Positions 1 through 7,862 of a DNA stretch of 32,203 nt are shown in pieces. This DNA is from a bacterium (lineage in GTDB: Bacteria; Patescibacteriota; Minisyncoccia; UBA6257; 02-FULL-45-10c). Numbering within the stretch: the stretch's first letter is position 1; each line of letters begins with the position of its first letter. The position numbers were made by a program, and so were the translations under genes. Under the pieces are notes generated by a model, which did no database searches, was not told the origin of the DNA, and saw nothing but the letters and a program-made list of their open reading frames with translations. The stretch lies in the NCBI GenBank assembly GCA_030700025.1, contig JAUYKI010000009.1, forward strand, positions 1 through 32,203, read 5' to 3'.

Positions 1-264
1 AGCTACGTCTTCGACGAGTAACGAAGTTATGAAATAAAATCCGCGCATCCCTGGAAGGGTTGTTGCCAAAATAGAAATATCTTTGCGTCACTCCTCCTCG
101 ATGCGGATAAACCGCAATCTTGTCGTCGTTCCTTAACCTATCTTATTTTGGCTAACAATGCGGCGAGAGCTGATATTGGGATAGGGGTCTTAAGCGGATT
201 TTTTTATTGCGCTTTCACAAAAGTGAGGGAGGGGATTTTTGCTTGCCCCGAGCCTATCCTGAGC

Positions 265-293
265 TTGTCCTGAGTTTACCGAAGGATTATAAT
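265..293 (+). promoter_or_regulatory. Sigma70-like promoter TTGTCC-N17-TATAAT for lemA, nearly leaderless
   Basis: -35 265-270, -10 288-293, ATG at 300. Confidence 0.6.
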
Positions 294-299
294 CAAGTT

Positions 300-854
300 A
301 TGACAAAAACAAAATGGATTATCTTAGGAGTAGTGGTGTTGGCCGCGCTGTATGTATTCAGCGTTTATAACGGCCTGATTACTAAAAATGAATTGGTGGA
401 CAACCAATGGGCGCAAGTGGAGGCCCAATACCAGCGCCGGTTTGATTTGATTCCTAATTTAGTGGAATCCGTAAAAGGAATTTTCAAGCAGGAGCAGACT
501 ATTTTTACCGCTTTGGCGGAAGCCCGCACCCGTTATTCCGGAGCGAAATCAGTTGATGAAAAAGCCGCGGCCGCCACTCAAGTAGAAAGCGCGCTCGGCC
601 GTTTATTGGTAGTCGTAGAAAATTATCCCACATTAAAATCTTCGGATGATGTTCAACTTTTTATGGTTCAGCTGGAAGGAACCGAAAATCGGATTAGCGT
701 GGAAAGATTGCGGTTTAACGACGCCGTCCGCAATTTGAATTTAATCGTGAAGCGTTTCCCAAGTAATTTAATCGCCGGCATGTTCGGTTTTAGTGAACGG
801 CCCTATTTTGAATCTGTCGAAGGCGCCGAAGTTGCTCCTAAAGTCGGTTTTTAA
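300..854 (+). CDS. lemA: LemA family protein (start at ATG 300, not the ORF-track start 207)
   Basis: N-terminal TM then NELVDNQWAQVEAQYQRRFDLIPNLVESVKG and C-terminal LNLIVKRFPSNLIAGMFGF, typical of LemA; upstream extension is repeat-derived. Confidence 0.93.
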   Translation: MTKTKWIILGVVVLAALYVFSVYNGLITKNELVDNQWAQVEAQYQRRFDLIPNLVESVKGIFKQEQTIFTALAEARTRYSGAKSVDEKAAAATQVESALGRLLVVVENYPTLKSSDDVQLFMVQLEGTENRISVERLRFNDAVRNLNLIVKRFPSNLIAGMFGFSERPYFESVEGAEVAPKVGF

Positions 855-859
855 AAAAA

Positions 860-1705
860 ATGAAAAAAGTTTATTTTTTGGCAATTTTATTACTGCCAGC
901 AGTGGTTTTTGCTTATGTCAGTCCGGGCAAGCCGTCCGGCTTTGTAAATGATTTTGCCGGAATGCTGTCCCAGCAGGAAAAGTCCGCGCTGGAATTAAAA
1001 TTATCCAGTTTTTCTAAAACTTTGGGAGCGGAAATATCCGTGGTTACTATTCCGGATTTGGGAGGGGATACGATTGAAAATTTCGCGGTTCAGCTTTTTC
1101 AAGAATGGGGAATTGGAAAAAAGGGAACGGACAATGGCGCTTTGCTTTTAGTCGCGCGGGATGACCGCCAAGCGCGCATTGAAGTCGGATACGGCTTGGA
1201 GCCGGTTTTAACCGACGCGCAAAGTTATTGGATTTTGCATAACGTTATTACGCCGGCCTTTAGCGAGGGAAAGTTTTTTGAAGGAATCAATAACGGCGTA
1301 GATAAAATTATTTCCGCGGTTGGCGGGGAGCAAATCCCGGTTGAACAGGAGAGCCGGTCCGGGTCCGGCGGAGATTTCTTTTGGCTGCTTTTAGCCGGGC
1401 CGATCTGGCTGGCGAGCATTTTAGGCCGGTCCAAGTCCTGGTGGCTGGGCGGGGTATTGGGCGGAATTGGAGGATTAGTTGTCGGGTTGATTTACGGATT
1501 CATTTACACCGGAGTTTTTTCTATCGCCGGTTTGGCGGTAGTTGGGCTTATTTTTGATTATTTAGTTTCAAAATCATACACAAAGTCCCGGCTTTCGGGC
1601 CATTATCCCTGGTGGATTGGCGGTCACAATCATTTTGGCGGAGGCGGATTTGGCGGTTTTGGCGGCGGCCGTTCCGGCGGAGGCGGCTCCAGCCATCGGT
1701 GGTAG
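860..1705 (+). CDS. TPM-domain (YgcG-type) membrane protein with Gly-rich C-terminus
   Basis: VNDFAGMLSQQEKSALE, GIGKKGTDNGALLLVARDDRQARIEVGYGLE, GGGGFGGFGGGRSGGGGSSHRW; follows lemA as is common. Confidence 0.92.
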   Translation: MKKVYFLAILLLPAVVFAYVSPGKPSGFVNDFAGMLSQQEKSALELKLSSFSKTLGAEISVVTIPDLGGDTIENFAVQLFQEWGIGKKGTDNGALLLVARDDRQARIEVGYGLEPVLTDAQSYWILHNVITPAFSEGKFFEGINNGVDKIISAVGGEQIPVEQESRSGSGGDFFWLLLAGPIWLASILGRSKSWWLGGVLGGIGGLVVGLIYGFIYTGVFSIAGLAVVGLIFDYLVSKSYTKSRLSGHYPWWIGGHNHFGGGGFGGFGGGRSGGGGSSHRW

Positions 1706-1712
1706 GGGTTTG

Positions 1713-1849
1713 CCCAGTACTACAACAAAGATTGCTTGCGGTACGCGGAGCGAAAAAATCAGTTTATCGGATGTTTTATCATAAAATCCACACTATTTAT
1801 TAAAACTTTATCCGCAAGGATAGCTTCTTATCTTTGTTGTAGTACCGGG
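1713..1849. repeat. Intergenic element bounded by ~20-bp inverted arms
   Basis: cccagtactacaacaaagat / atctttgttgtagtaccggg (one mismatch), nested cttgcgg/ccgcaag. Confidence 0.7.
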
Positions 1850-1910
1850 TTGTAATTTTATATTTTTTGAATTAAGATTATCCCCGTAGCTCTTTGATTA
1901 AAAAAGGAGA

Positions 1911-2153
1911 ATGTCCATGGGCGCCATGACCGGCAGAATGACCGCCAGCAAACAGGAGGAACGCGTTGAAGATTTGATAATGAAAATTTTTGATGCCCGT
2001 TCAAGCATGGAGGATCGCAGAACGGCATCGGTGGAATTGCAAGATATTGGATATAATCAGGACCATGCGAGAGGTTGTCAGTTCTTTAAAACGGGCCCTA
2101 GCTTTCATTGTAATTGTGGCCACGAAAGGGCCGCGGCTTGGTTTATGAAATAA
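1911..2153 (+). CDS. Small hypothetical protein with C-terminal Cys/His motif
   Basis: SD-like aaaaaggaga upstream; HARGCQFF..FHCNCGHERAAAW; start may be ATG 1917. Confidence 0.65.
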   Translation: MSMGAMTGRMTASKQEERVEDLIMKIFDARSSMEDRRTASVELQDIGYNQDHARGCQFFKTGPSFHCNCGHERAAAWFMK

Positions 2154-2154
2154 A

Positions 2155-2370
2155 ATGGCTATCACGGCTCGGGAACAATATTGGCGTTACGTTAAATTAG
2201 TAAAGATAATTTCGAATACTAATTCAACCCTAGACGAAGTTGAGTCGGCAAAGAGAGAATTAAATGAAATTGCAGAAAGGAATCATGCCGAAGATTGCCA
2301 GTGTCTTTTTAGTCCGTATGCCGACTGCGTTTGCGGCCATTTTGCCGCAACCCTTGAGTTGAGGAAATAA
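2155..2370 (+). CDS. Small hypothetical protein, paralogue of the 1911-2153 product
   Basis: HAEDCQCLF..ADCVCGHFAATLE aligns with the preceding ORF; tight spacing. Confidence 0.65.
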   Translation: MAITAREQYWRYVKLVKIISNTNSTLDEVESAKRELNEIAERNHAEDCQCLFSPYADCVCGHFAATLELRK

Positions 2371-2371
2371 C

Positions 2372-2617
2372 ATGCCGACTTTCTTTGATCCCCATCCCGG
2401 ATTTGCCGGAGCGGCAATTCCTATTCCGCCTCAAGTGAAAAAAGTTGCTGACGGCCTGAACGGACAAATAATGTCTTTACAGACAGCGGTGCGGAAAATC
2501 CAATACGTTACCCAGGGAAAAGTAAAAGCCGTTCCGGATCCAAGACACGGATTTATCGGCTTAACGCTTCGATCCGGCGACACAACCCACTTTTTTAGAG
2601 TGATTAGATACAGATAA
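2372..2617 (+). CDS. Small hypothetical protein
   Basis: Starts 1 nt after the previous stop; internal DPHPGFAG / DPRHGFIG repeat. Confidence 0.55.
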   Translation: MPTFFDPHPGFAGAAIPIPPQVKKVADGLNGQIMSLQTAVRKIQYVTQGKVKAVPDPRHGFIGLTLRSGDTTHFFRVIRYR

Positions 2618-2621
2618 TCCG

Positions 2622-2690
2622 TCCCTCACTCTTGCGAAAGTTAATCCGCCATAGGCGGATTTTTTATTGCGCTTTCGCAAGAGTGAGGGA
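2622..2690. repeat. Family II TIR element containing a terminator-like inner hairpin
   Basis: tccctcactcttgcgaaag / ctttcgcaagagtgaggga perfect 19-bp arms; inner aatccgcc-ata-ggcggatttttta. Confidence 0.8.
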
Positions 2691-2708
2691 GATTTTTTAT
2701 TTCCCGAA

Positions 2709-2738
2709 CATTCCGACATTCTCAAGAATGTCGGAATG
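2709..2738. repeat. Perfect 12-bp hairpin
   Basis: cattccgacatt-ctcaag-aatgtcggaatg. Confidence 0.7.
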
Positions 2739-2752
2739 TCATTGAGGCAAAA

Positions 2753-2778
2753 TAAAAATCGCCGATTTGGCGATTATA
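2753..2778 (-). terminator. Rho-independent terminator for the minus-strand ORF
   Basis: aatcgcc/ggcgatt stem with T-rich tail on minus strand. Confidence 0.5.
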
Positions 2779-3145
2779 ATTTTTTCTTAGGGGACGACGC
2801 AAAACAGCGGTCAATGAATAAATCGGTAACGCAATATTTTCCATCCGGTCTTCGCGGTAAAAGTCTTTTGTTGAGCCAATAGAACGGAAACTTTGGATTG
2901 GTCCCAAGGCTATGAAGAACCAAATTTCTTGTACCGCCAGCTTCCGCGTAGAATTGCTCAAGATCTTCTTTAGCAAAAGCTTTCCACCCGCCCAACTTCT
3001 GGCAAAATTGCACAACGTATCGGGCGACAATTTCTACTTCAAATTGCCCAAAGGCCATATAAAAATGCCGATTAGCGTCAATGTCGTTTGGATGAATTGG
3101 ATATAAAATCAGGTCTGAATCTTCATCGATCATTCTTTCGGCCAT
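2774..3145 (-). CDS. Hypothetical protein
   Basis: Longest ORF in its interval, SD-like gggagatgag upstream, terminator downstream. Confidence 0.6.
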   Translation of the reverse strand: MAERMIDEDSDLILYPIHPNDIDANRHFYMAFGQFEVEIVARYVVQFCQKLGGWKAFAKEDLEQFYAEAGGTRNLVLHSLGTNPKFPFYWLNKRLLPRRPDGKYCVTDLFIDRCFASSPKKKL

Positions 3146-3191
3146 GGCTCATCTCCCAATAATTAAATAGCTAAAAAGATTATATCACGGC

Positions 3192-3344
3192 TTAAGATTT
3201 GCGGAAATCAGCCCAAAGGGACATTATTCCGAGAATGAGAAATAAAGCCGCGCTTAGCCAATTTTTTCTTTGAACGGCTTCTATTAAGGCTATTCCGAAA
3301 AAGATTATAAATACGGCGAAATTGGAAAATTTAATGTTTTTCAT
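3192..3344 (-). CDS. Small membrane protein (50 aa)
   Basis: MKNIKFSNFAVFIIFFGIALIEAVQRKNWLSAALFLILGIMSLWADFRKS; ORF-track extension runs through the tRNA. Confidence 0.5.
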   Translation of the reverse strand: MKNIKFSNFAVFIIFFGIALIEAVQRKNWLSAALFLILGIMSLWADFRKS

Positions 3345-3349
3345 AGATT

Positions 3350-3439
3350 TGGCGGAGGCGGGAGGATTCGAACCTCCGATACCCGTTAAGGCATGCCACC
3401 TTTCCAAGGTGGTGCACTAGACCACTATGCGACGCCTCC
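3350..3439 (-). tRNA. tRNA-Ser(GGA) with encoded CCA
   Basis: GGAGGCG acceptor stem, CACCTTGGAAAGGTG anticodon arm, variable arm, GGTTCGAATCC T-arm, CGCCTCCGCCA 3' end. Confidence 0.95.
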
Positions 3440-3535
3440 AATTTTGTCTGCCGATTGGTCAGACCACCTCTACTTTATCAGAAACTTTTTATTTAGGCAA
3501 AACAATTTTGGCCTGACGTGTTATGATTAAATCAT

Positions 3536-3952
3536 ATGAAAAACCTACTTATTATTGCTGTTATTGTCGTTGTTTTAGCGGCCGGTTATTTGTTAGTTAA
3601 CTGGAACGGTCCGGCTTCTAACGAGGCGCCAGCGCCTGGTTCAACTCCGGAAGCCCAGACCCCAAAATCAGCGGTCATTCCATCCGGATCGGTTTCTGCG
3701 CCCAAGACCTGGACAGTTACCATCCAAAATTTCTTTTTTTCCGTTCCGACCTTAGTTGTTAAAAAAGGCGATACTGTAACTTGGACCAATAAAGATTCCG
3801 CGCCTCATACCGTAACCGGAGACAATGGCGGTCCGGCCAGTCCTACGTTAAAGCAAAACGAAACCTACAGTTATACTTTTAACACTGCCGGGACTTTTAG
3901 CTATCGCTGTTCCTTTCATCCCGCTATGCTTAGCACCGTAGTGGTTCAATAG
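3536..3952 (+). CDS. Cupredoxin (plastocyanin-like) exported/anchored protein
   Basis: N-terminal TM; VTWTNKDSAPHTVTGD..AGTFSYRCSFHPAMLSTVVVQ copper-ligand pattern. Confidence 0.9.
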   Translation: MKNLLIIAVIVVVLAAGYLLVNWNGPASNEAPAPGSTPEAQTPKSAVIPSGSVSAPKTWTVTIQNFFFSVPTLVVKKGDTVTWTNKDSAPHTVTGDNGGPASPTLKQNETYSYTFNTAGTFSYRCSFHPAMLSTVVVQ

Positions 3953-3960
3953 TTTTTCCG

Positions 3961-4323
3961 ATGGTTTGGCTAAAAAGAATCCTGCTGGTTCTGGCAATTA
4001 TTTGCCTGGGCACGATTATTGATTATATTGCGCACCAAATTGACCCGAGATTTTCCGTACCCTCTTCGTATTTTCCCCATAAAATTTTGTACGGTACGCT
4101 GTGGGCTTTTGCCGGCTACTTGGTTTTTAAGAAATATCTCAATACTCCTTTTAAATTAGCCTTAGTTTTATCCGCCACACCAGCGATAATTTTGCAAATT
4201 ATTTATATTATCAATGGGCACCTGTTTCTTTGGGTATCCTTTTTGTTCATGGTTCTTCATTTCCTGATGTTTTTATTGCCGGGGTTTTATATTTGCAGAA
4301 AATACCAAAGCGTTTTTAACTAA
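3961..4323 (+). CDS. Multi-pass membrane protein, unknown function
   Basis: Several hydrophobic segments; close spacing to upstream gene. Confidence 0.7.
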   Translation: MVWLKRILLVLAIICLGTIIDYIAHQIDPRFSVPSSYFPHKILYGTLWAFAGYLVFKKYLNTPFKLALVLSATPAIILQIIYIINGHLFLWVSFLFMVLHFLMFLLPGFYICRKYQSVFN

Positions 4324-4344
4324 GCTTTATTGAAAAGCGTTAGA

Positions 4345-4373
4345 TTGACACAACTAAATTGTTGTGTTAATAT
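4345..4373 (+). promoter_or_regulatory. Promoter TTGACA-N17-TAATAT with palindromic spacer
   Basis: -35 4345-4350, -10 4368-4373; ACACAAC-TAAATT-GTTGTGT at 4348-4367. Confidence 0.7.
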
Positions 4374-4408
4374 CTTAAACAGAACTTTTAGAATCTAGGG
4401 AGGCGGTC

Positions 4409-4834
4409 ATGGAAGCTTATGAGGCGCCGGATCAATACGATCTTTTATTGAACCAGATCGCTTCTGACGAATTTGAAGAAAAGAAAGAACAAGGAGCTTT
4501 CTTGTTTATTTTCCAAGACGATTTGGATCCGCAAACCGGTTTGATCAGCGGAACCGCTCATGCCGTGCCGGAATGGGGGCAGTGGTCGGAAAAATCGCAA
4601 CAAGTGATTCAGCGGTGCGCGGATAAAGGATTGCTAGAAATTGAATATCTGAAGCCTACGGAAAAGGGTTTTCAATTGCGGTTGCTGGCGCAACAGCGTT
4701 TGGTAAACGTGCTTTTGCCGCCGGCGGATGAATTCCGTAGAGAGTACTTTGAGGAGCTCCCCAAGATTCCCATTTTACGCCTTACCCAGAAGGGGATGGA
4801 ATATTTGCGGGACTTAGTTTCAGGCCCCAGTTAA
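4409..4834 (+). CDS. Hypothetical protein
   Basis: SD gggagg upstream, consensus promoter, C-terminal EYFEELPKIPILRLTQKGMEYL. Confidence 0.75.
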   Translation: MEAYEAPDQYDLLLNQIASDEFEEKKEQGAFLFIFQDDLDPQTGLISGTAHAVPEWGQWSEKSQQVIQRCADKGLLEIEYLKPTEKGFQLRLLAQQRLVNVLLPPADEFRREYFEELPKIPILRLTQKGMEYLRDLVSGPS

Positions 4835-4905
4835 TCCCTCACTCTTGCGAAAGTTAATCCGCCTACGGCGGATTTTTTTATTGCGCTTTCGCAAGAGTGA
4901 AGGGA
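4835..4905. repeat. Family II TIR/terminator element, second copy
   Basis: tccctcactcttgcgaaagttaatccgcc..ggcggattttttta..ctttcgcaagagtgaaggga. Confidence 0.8.
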
Positions 4906-4930
4906 CGGGGGGCTTATTAGGTAGGCTTGA

Positions 4931-5064
4931 CCCCCCACATAACTGCGATTGCAAAGCTAGTTAATCCCAGGGGTTGTTCGTTGTTTATTAAGCCAATAAC
5001 TAAAAACTAAGCCTTATTGCCAGATTTCACGGCTTTGAGGATTAAATCGCAGTTATGTGTGGGG
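4931..5064. repeat. TIR element whose 3' arm abuts a promoter
   Basis: cccccacataactgcgatt / aatcgcagttatgtgtgggg. Confidence 0.7.
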
Positions 5065-5093
5065 TTGACATCTTGCCCTATTTATGCTATATT
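5065..5093 (+). promoter_or_regulatory. Promoter TTGACA-N17-TATATT
   Basis: -35 5065-5070, -10 5088-5093. Confidence 0.75.
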
Positions 5094-5129
5094 TAGCATA
5101 GTACTTAAACTTCTAATAAGGAGACGAAC

Positions 5130-5489
5130 ATGACGAATCCGACGGAAAGCGTGGATGTGTTTCTGCGGTTCCTGGAAGAAGAAACGGACATGCTGAAGGG
5201 GATTTTTCGGTCTCCGGTGGGCTTGCTTCTGAATCGCATGCCGATCTTCGGCCGGGAAAACTGGCCGGATGAAAAGGTGGCGGTTTTGGGACGGCTGATC
5301 GCGCGCAGTCTGGTTAGGCTGGCGCATTTGCCTCCGGACAAGCATGACTTCGCGCTGTGGCTACTGGCCAGAAGGTCGGGAGACACGGCCGACAAGAATC
5401 TTGCCGAGCTGAAAGACGAGTATTTTCAGATGAGCTCGGTGCCGGTTCTTTTCCTGACCGAAAGCGGCCAGCAGTTCCTCCAGAATTAG
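5130..5489 (+). CDS. Hypothetical protein
   Basis: SD aaggag upstream; C-terminal EYFQMSSVPVLFLTESGQQFL resembles the 4409-4834 product. Confidence 0.7.
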   Translation: MTNPTESVDVFLRFLEEETDMLKGIFRSPVGLLLNRMPIFGRENWPDEKVAVLGRLIARSLVRLAHLPPDKHDFALWLLARRSGDTADKNLAELKDEYFQMSSVPVLFLTESGQQFLQN

Positions 5490-5496
5490 AATTACC

Positions 5497-5552
5497 AATG
5501 GCTCCGGACAGAGTCGCTAAAAGCGATTCTGGTTCGGGGCCGTTTTTTAATT
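5497..5552 (+). terminator. Terminator-like stem with T run
   Basis: cagagtcgc-taaaa-gcgattctg nested in ggctccgg..ggggcc then gtttttt. Confidence 0.55.
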
Positions 5553-5589
5553 AAAGAAATATATTTAGACAAATAAAGTATTTTGAGGA

Positions 5590-5719
5590 AGATATTTGAG
5601 GAACACCTGCCTGCCGGTAGGCAGGTCCCGCAGGCGTATTTTGCTTGGACCACAAAATACGCCGAGGGCGAAGAAAAATTAGCCGCTGGAGCTGATTTAT
5701 TCTGTTTCCGAAAATATCT
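5590..5719 (-). repeat. Family III structured repeat, reverse orientation
   Basis: Shares gcgtattttg-tggtccaag-caaaatacgc and ggaaacagaataaatcagctccagcgg core with 11033-11154 and 30924-31045. Confidence 0.75.
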
Positions 5720-5755
5720 GCCGCAAAATTAATCAGTATGCTAAAATTAGTTAGT

Positions 5756-6403
5756 ATGAATGAAACTCTAATCTTAATTTTCCAGTTAATTGTTCTGCTT
5801 TTTTCCGTGATGGTTCACGAAGTGACGCATGGGGTAGTGGCGCATGCTTTGGGGGATAATACCGCAAAGGATGCCGGCCGGCTGAATTTGAATCCATTAA
5901 AACATTTAGACCCGTTTGGTTCGGTGATTTTGCCATTATTATTGGCATTGCCGGCGCTTTTCGGCCAGCCGACTTTTATTTTTGGCTGGGCAAAGCCGGT
6001 GCCATATGATCCTTCTCATTTAAAAAATCCCAGAATCGGCGCGGCGCTAATCGGCATTGCCGGTCCATTGAGCAATTTCGCGCTGGCGATTATTTTCGCG
6101 GTATTAATCCGTTTATTGGCCTCTTTGGTCGGATTATCCGCCGCGCCGATGCTTTTACTTTTAAATATCATTGTCTTTATTAATGTATTGTTAGGAATTT
6201 TTAATTTAGTTCCAATTCCGCCATTGGACGGCTCCAAAGTTTTATTTGCTTTGATTTCTGACCGTTATTTGGGATTAAAAATCTTTTTGGAACGGAACGG
6301 ATTGCTTTTGGTATTAATGTTTATCTTTTTCGGCTTCGGCCTTTTAATTCCGATTGTTCGATTTATTTATTCTTTATTAGTGGGGCAGTGGGCGCTTCTT
6401 TAA
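5756..6403 (+). CDS. Site-2 protease-type (M50) membrane metalloprotease
   Basis: HEVTH zinc motif, NLVPIPPLDGSKVLFAL; start chosen at ATG 5756 because extended -10 TGcTAAAAT lies at 5739-5747. Confidence 0.92.
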   Translation: MNETLILIFQLIVLLFSVMVHEVTHGVVAHALGDNTAKDAGRLNLNPLKHLDPFGSVILPLLLALPALFGQPTFIFGWAKPVPYDPSHLKNPRIGAALIGIAGPLSNFALAIIFAVLIRLLASLVGLSAAPMLLLLNIIVFINVLLGIFNLVPIPPLDGSKVLFALISDRYLGLKIFLERNGLLLVLMFIFFGFGLLIPIVRFIYSLLVGQWALL

Positions 6404-6523
6404 GCGTTCTAACTAAAGCGAGGAAACCTTTATTCTCGTAAAGCTCCGCCATGTTTCCCGCAGGCACTCTGGCAGAGTAAATATATAGGGGTAATGGGAG
6501 AAGAAAAGTTTCAGAGCGTCCAT

Positions 6524-6552
6524 TTGACAATTGAGTTTTTTTATGGTAAATT
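6524..6552 (+). promoter_or_regulatory. Promoter TTGACA-N17-TAAATT
   Basis: -35 6524-6529, -10 6547-6552. Confidence 0.7.
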
Positions 6553-6607
6553 AGCGGCAGTATCTTGAAACTTCGCAAAAGGCTAATCCCGCAAAGCGGG
6601 ACGCCCG

Positions 6608-6629
6608 ATCATTCGTTACAACGAATGAT
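6608..6629 (+). promoter_or_regulatory. 5'UTR hairpin just before the SD
   Basis: atcattcgtt-ac-aacgaatgat perfect 10-bp stem, SD gggagg from 6633. Confidence 0.6.
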
Positions 6630-6643
6630 TAAGGGAGGAAGTG

Positions 6644-7807
6644 ATGTTGATTCACTTGCCGATTCTGATTTTGAGTTTGGCGCTGACTTTGACTGGTTGC
6701 GCGAGCGCTCCCAAAGTTCGGACGGTGGATCCGGAATGGATCAAGCCTCGAGTGATCTTGAACATGCTGGAGCGCTACTACTATAAGGAGATTGACCGGA
6801 ACAAGTGCGTGGAAGCGATGCTGAAAGGCGGAGTTTCCGAATGTACTGATCCGCACAGCTACTACGCTGATGCCAAGATGGCTCGATTGGAAATGGATAA
6901 GATTTCCGGACACTTTGGCGGCATTGGCATGGGCCTTGAGGGCCGGAAGGTAAACGGCCAGTTGGAGATTTTTGTTAAGTCAGTTACGAAAAACGCGCCG
7001 GCCGAAAAAGGCGGCGTTAAGCCGGGAGATGTTTTGTTCGCGGTTTCTCCAACAAACCGGCACTCGGACATGAAGCTGGTTAAAGGATTGTCGGTTTTTG
7101 AAGTGGTTAATCTGGTTCGAGGAGAGCCCGGTACCGAACTGATTTTGACGATTTTCCGGGCGGGACACTACAAGCAAATTCGCTTGGTTCGGGAGGATAT
7201 TAAAATTGTGCTGGTGGAATCCCGGCTGATCAAGAAGGGTATCGGCTACGTTCAGCTGAAAGGATTTGATATGGAAACCGCGCATGATTTTTTTCACGCT
7301 GTTCAGGCGCTGAAGAAAAATCAAGCTCGGGCGCTGATTGTGGATGTCCGGGGCAATCCGGGCGGTGTGTTGCAGACAATTTGCCAGATTCTTAGTTTTT
7401 TCACTCCCTCCGGCAAGGTCTCCCCCCTGGTTTATACCGAGGGAAGATATGAATCAGAAAACGAAGTTCGCCTGTCTAATGGAAAGGTGAGCTACTTTTC
7501 TAACTTAAAGGTGGTGGTGTTGGCTGATCGCAACAGCGCCAGCGCGTCAGAAATTCTGACGGCGTGGTTTAGGGCGGATTACGGCGCGGTTGTGGTGGGA
7601 GAAAAAACCTTTGGCAAGGGATCGGTTCAGCAGAACTTTCCTCTGATCGACGGTTCTTATCTGCACTTAACTATCGCTCACTATTTCGTCGGAAAAAAGA
7701 AGGTTCCGGTACATGATATCGGAGTCCAGCCGACGATTATGGTGGAGGGAGATAAAGCCCAGCTTAAAAGGGCGATTGCGGAAGCGGAAAAACTTCTTAA
7801 AAATTAA
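6644..7807 (+). CDS. S41 family C-terminal processing peptidase, PDZ-containing lipoprotein
   Basis: Lipobox LTLTGC; PDZ GGVKPGDVLFAV; VDVRGNPGG; ADRNSASASEIL; GEKTFGKGSVQ. Confidence 0.95.
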   Translation: MLIHLPILILSLALTLTGCASAPKVRTVDPEWIKPRVILNMLERYYYKEIDRNKCVEAMLKGGVSECTDPHSYYADAKMARLEMDKISGHFGGIGMGLEGRKVNGQLEIFVKSVTKNAPAEKGGVKPGDVLFAVSPTNRHSDMKLVKGLSVFEVVNLVRGEPGTELILTIFRAGHYKQIRLVREDIKIVLVESRLIKKGIGYVQLKGFDMETAHDFFHAVQALKKNQARALIVDVRGNPGGVLQTICQILSFFTPSGKVSPLVYTEGRYESENEVRLSNGKVSYFSNLKVVVLADRNSASASEILTAWFRADYGAVVVGEKTFGKGSVQQNFPLIDGSYLHLTIAHYFVGKKKVPVHDIGVQPTIMVEGDKAQLKRAIAEAEKLLKN

Positions 7808-7814
7808 GAGTTCC

Positions 7815-7840
7815 AAGACGGGTTGACACCCGTCTTTTTT
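7815..7840 (+). terminator. Rho-independent terminator with TTGACA loop
   Basis: aagacggg-TTGACA-cccgtctt then tttt. Confidence 0.85.
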
Positions 7841-7852
7841 CTTGTATATACT
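7823..7852 (+). promoter_or_regulatory. rpsL promoter TTGACA-N18-TATACT
   Basis: -35 coincides with the terminator loop; -10 7847-7852; ATG 7863. Confidence 0.65.
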
Positions 7853-7862
7853 TATGTCTATT

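Noticed and set aside
207-299. N-terminal extension of lemA (MRFHKSEGGDFCLPRAYPELVLSLPKD)
   Set aside because: Encoded by Family II and other repeat sequence; same MRF-KSEG string appears in the spurious ORF at 2667; promoter lies inside it.
2667-2882. 71-aa ORF MRFRKSEGDFLFPEHSD..
   Set aside because: Starts inside a TIR element and overlaps a hairpin and the better supported minus-strand ORF.
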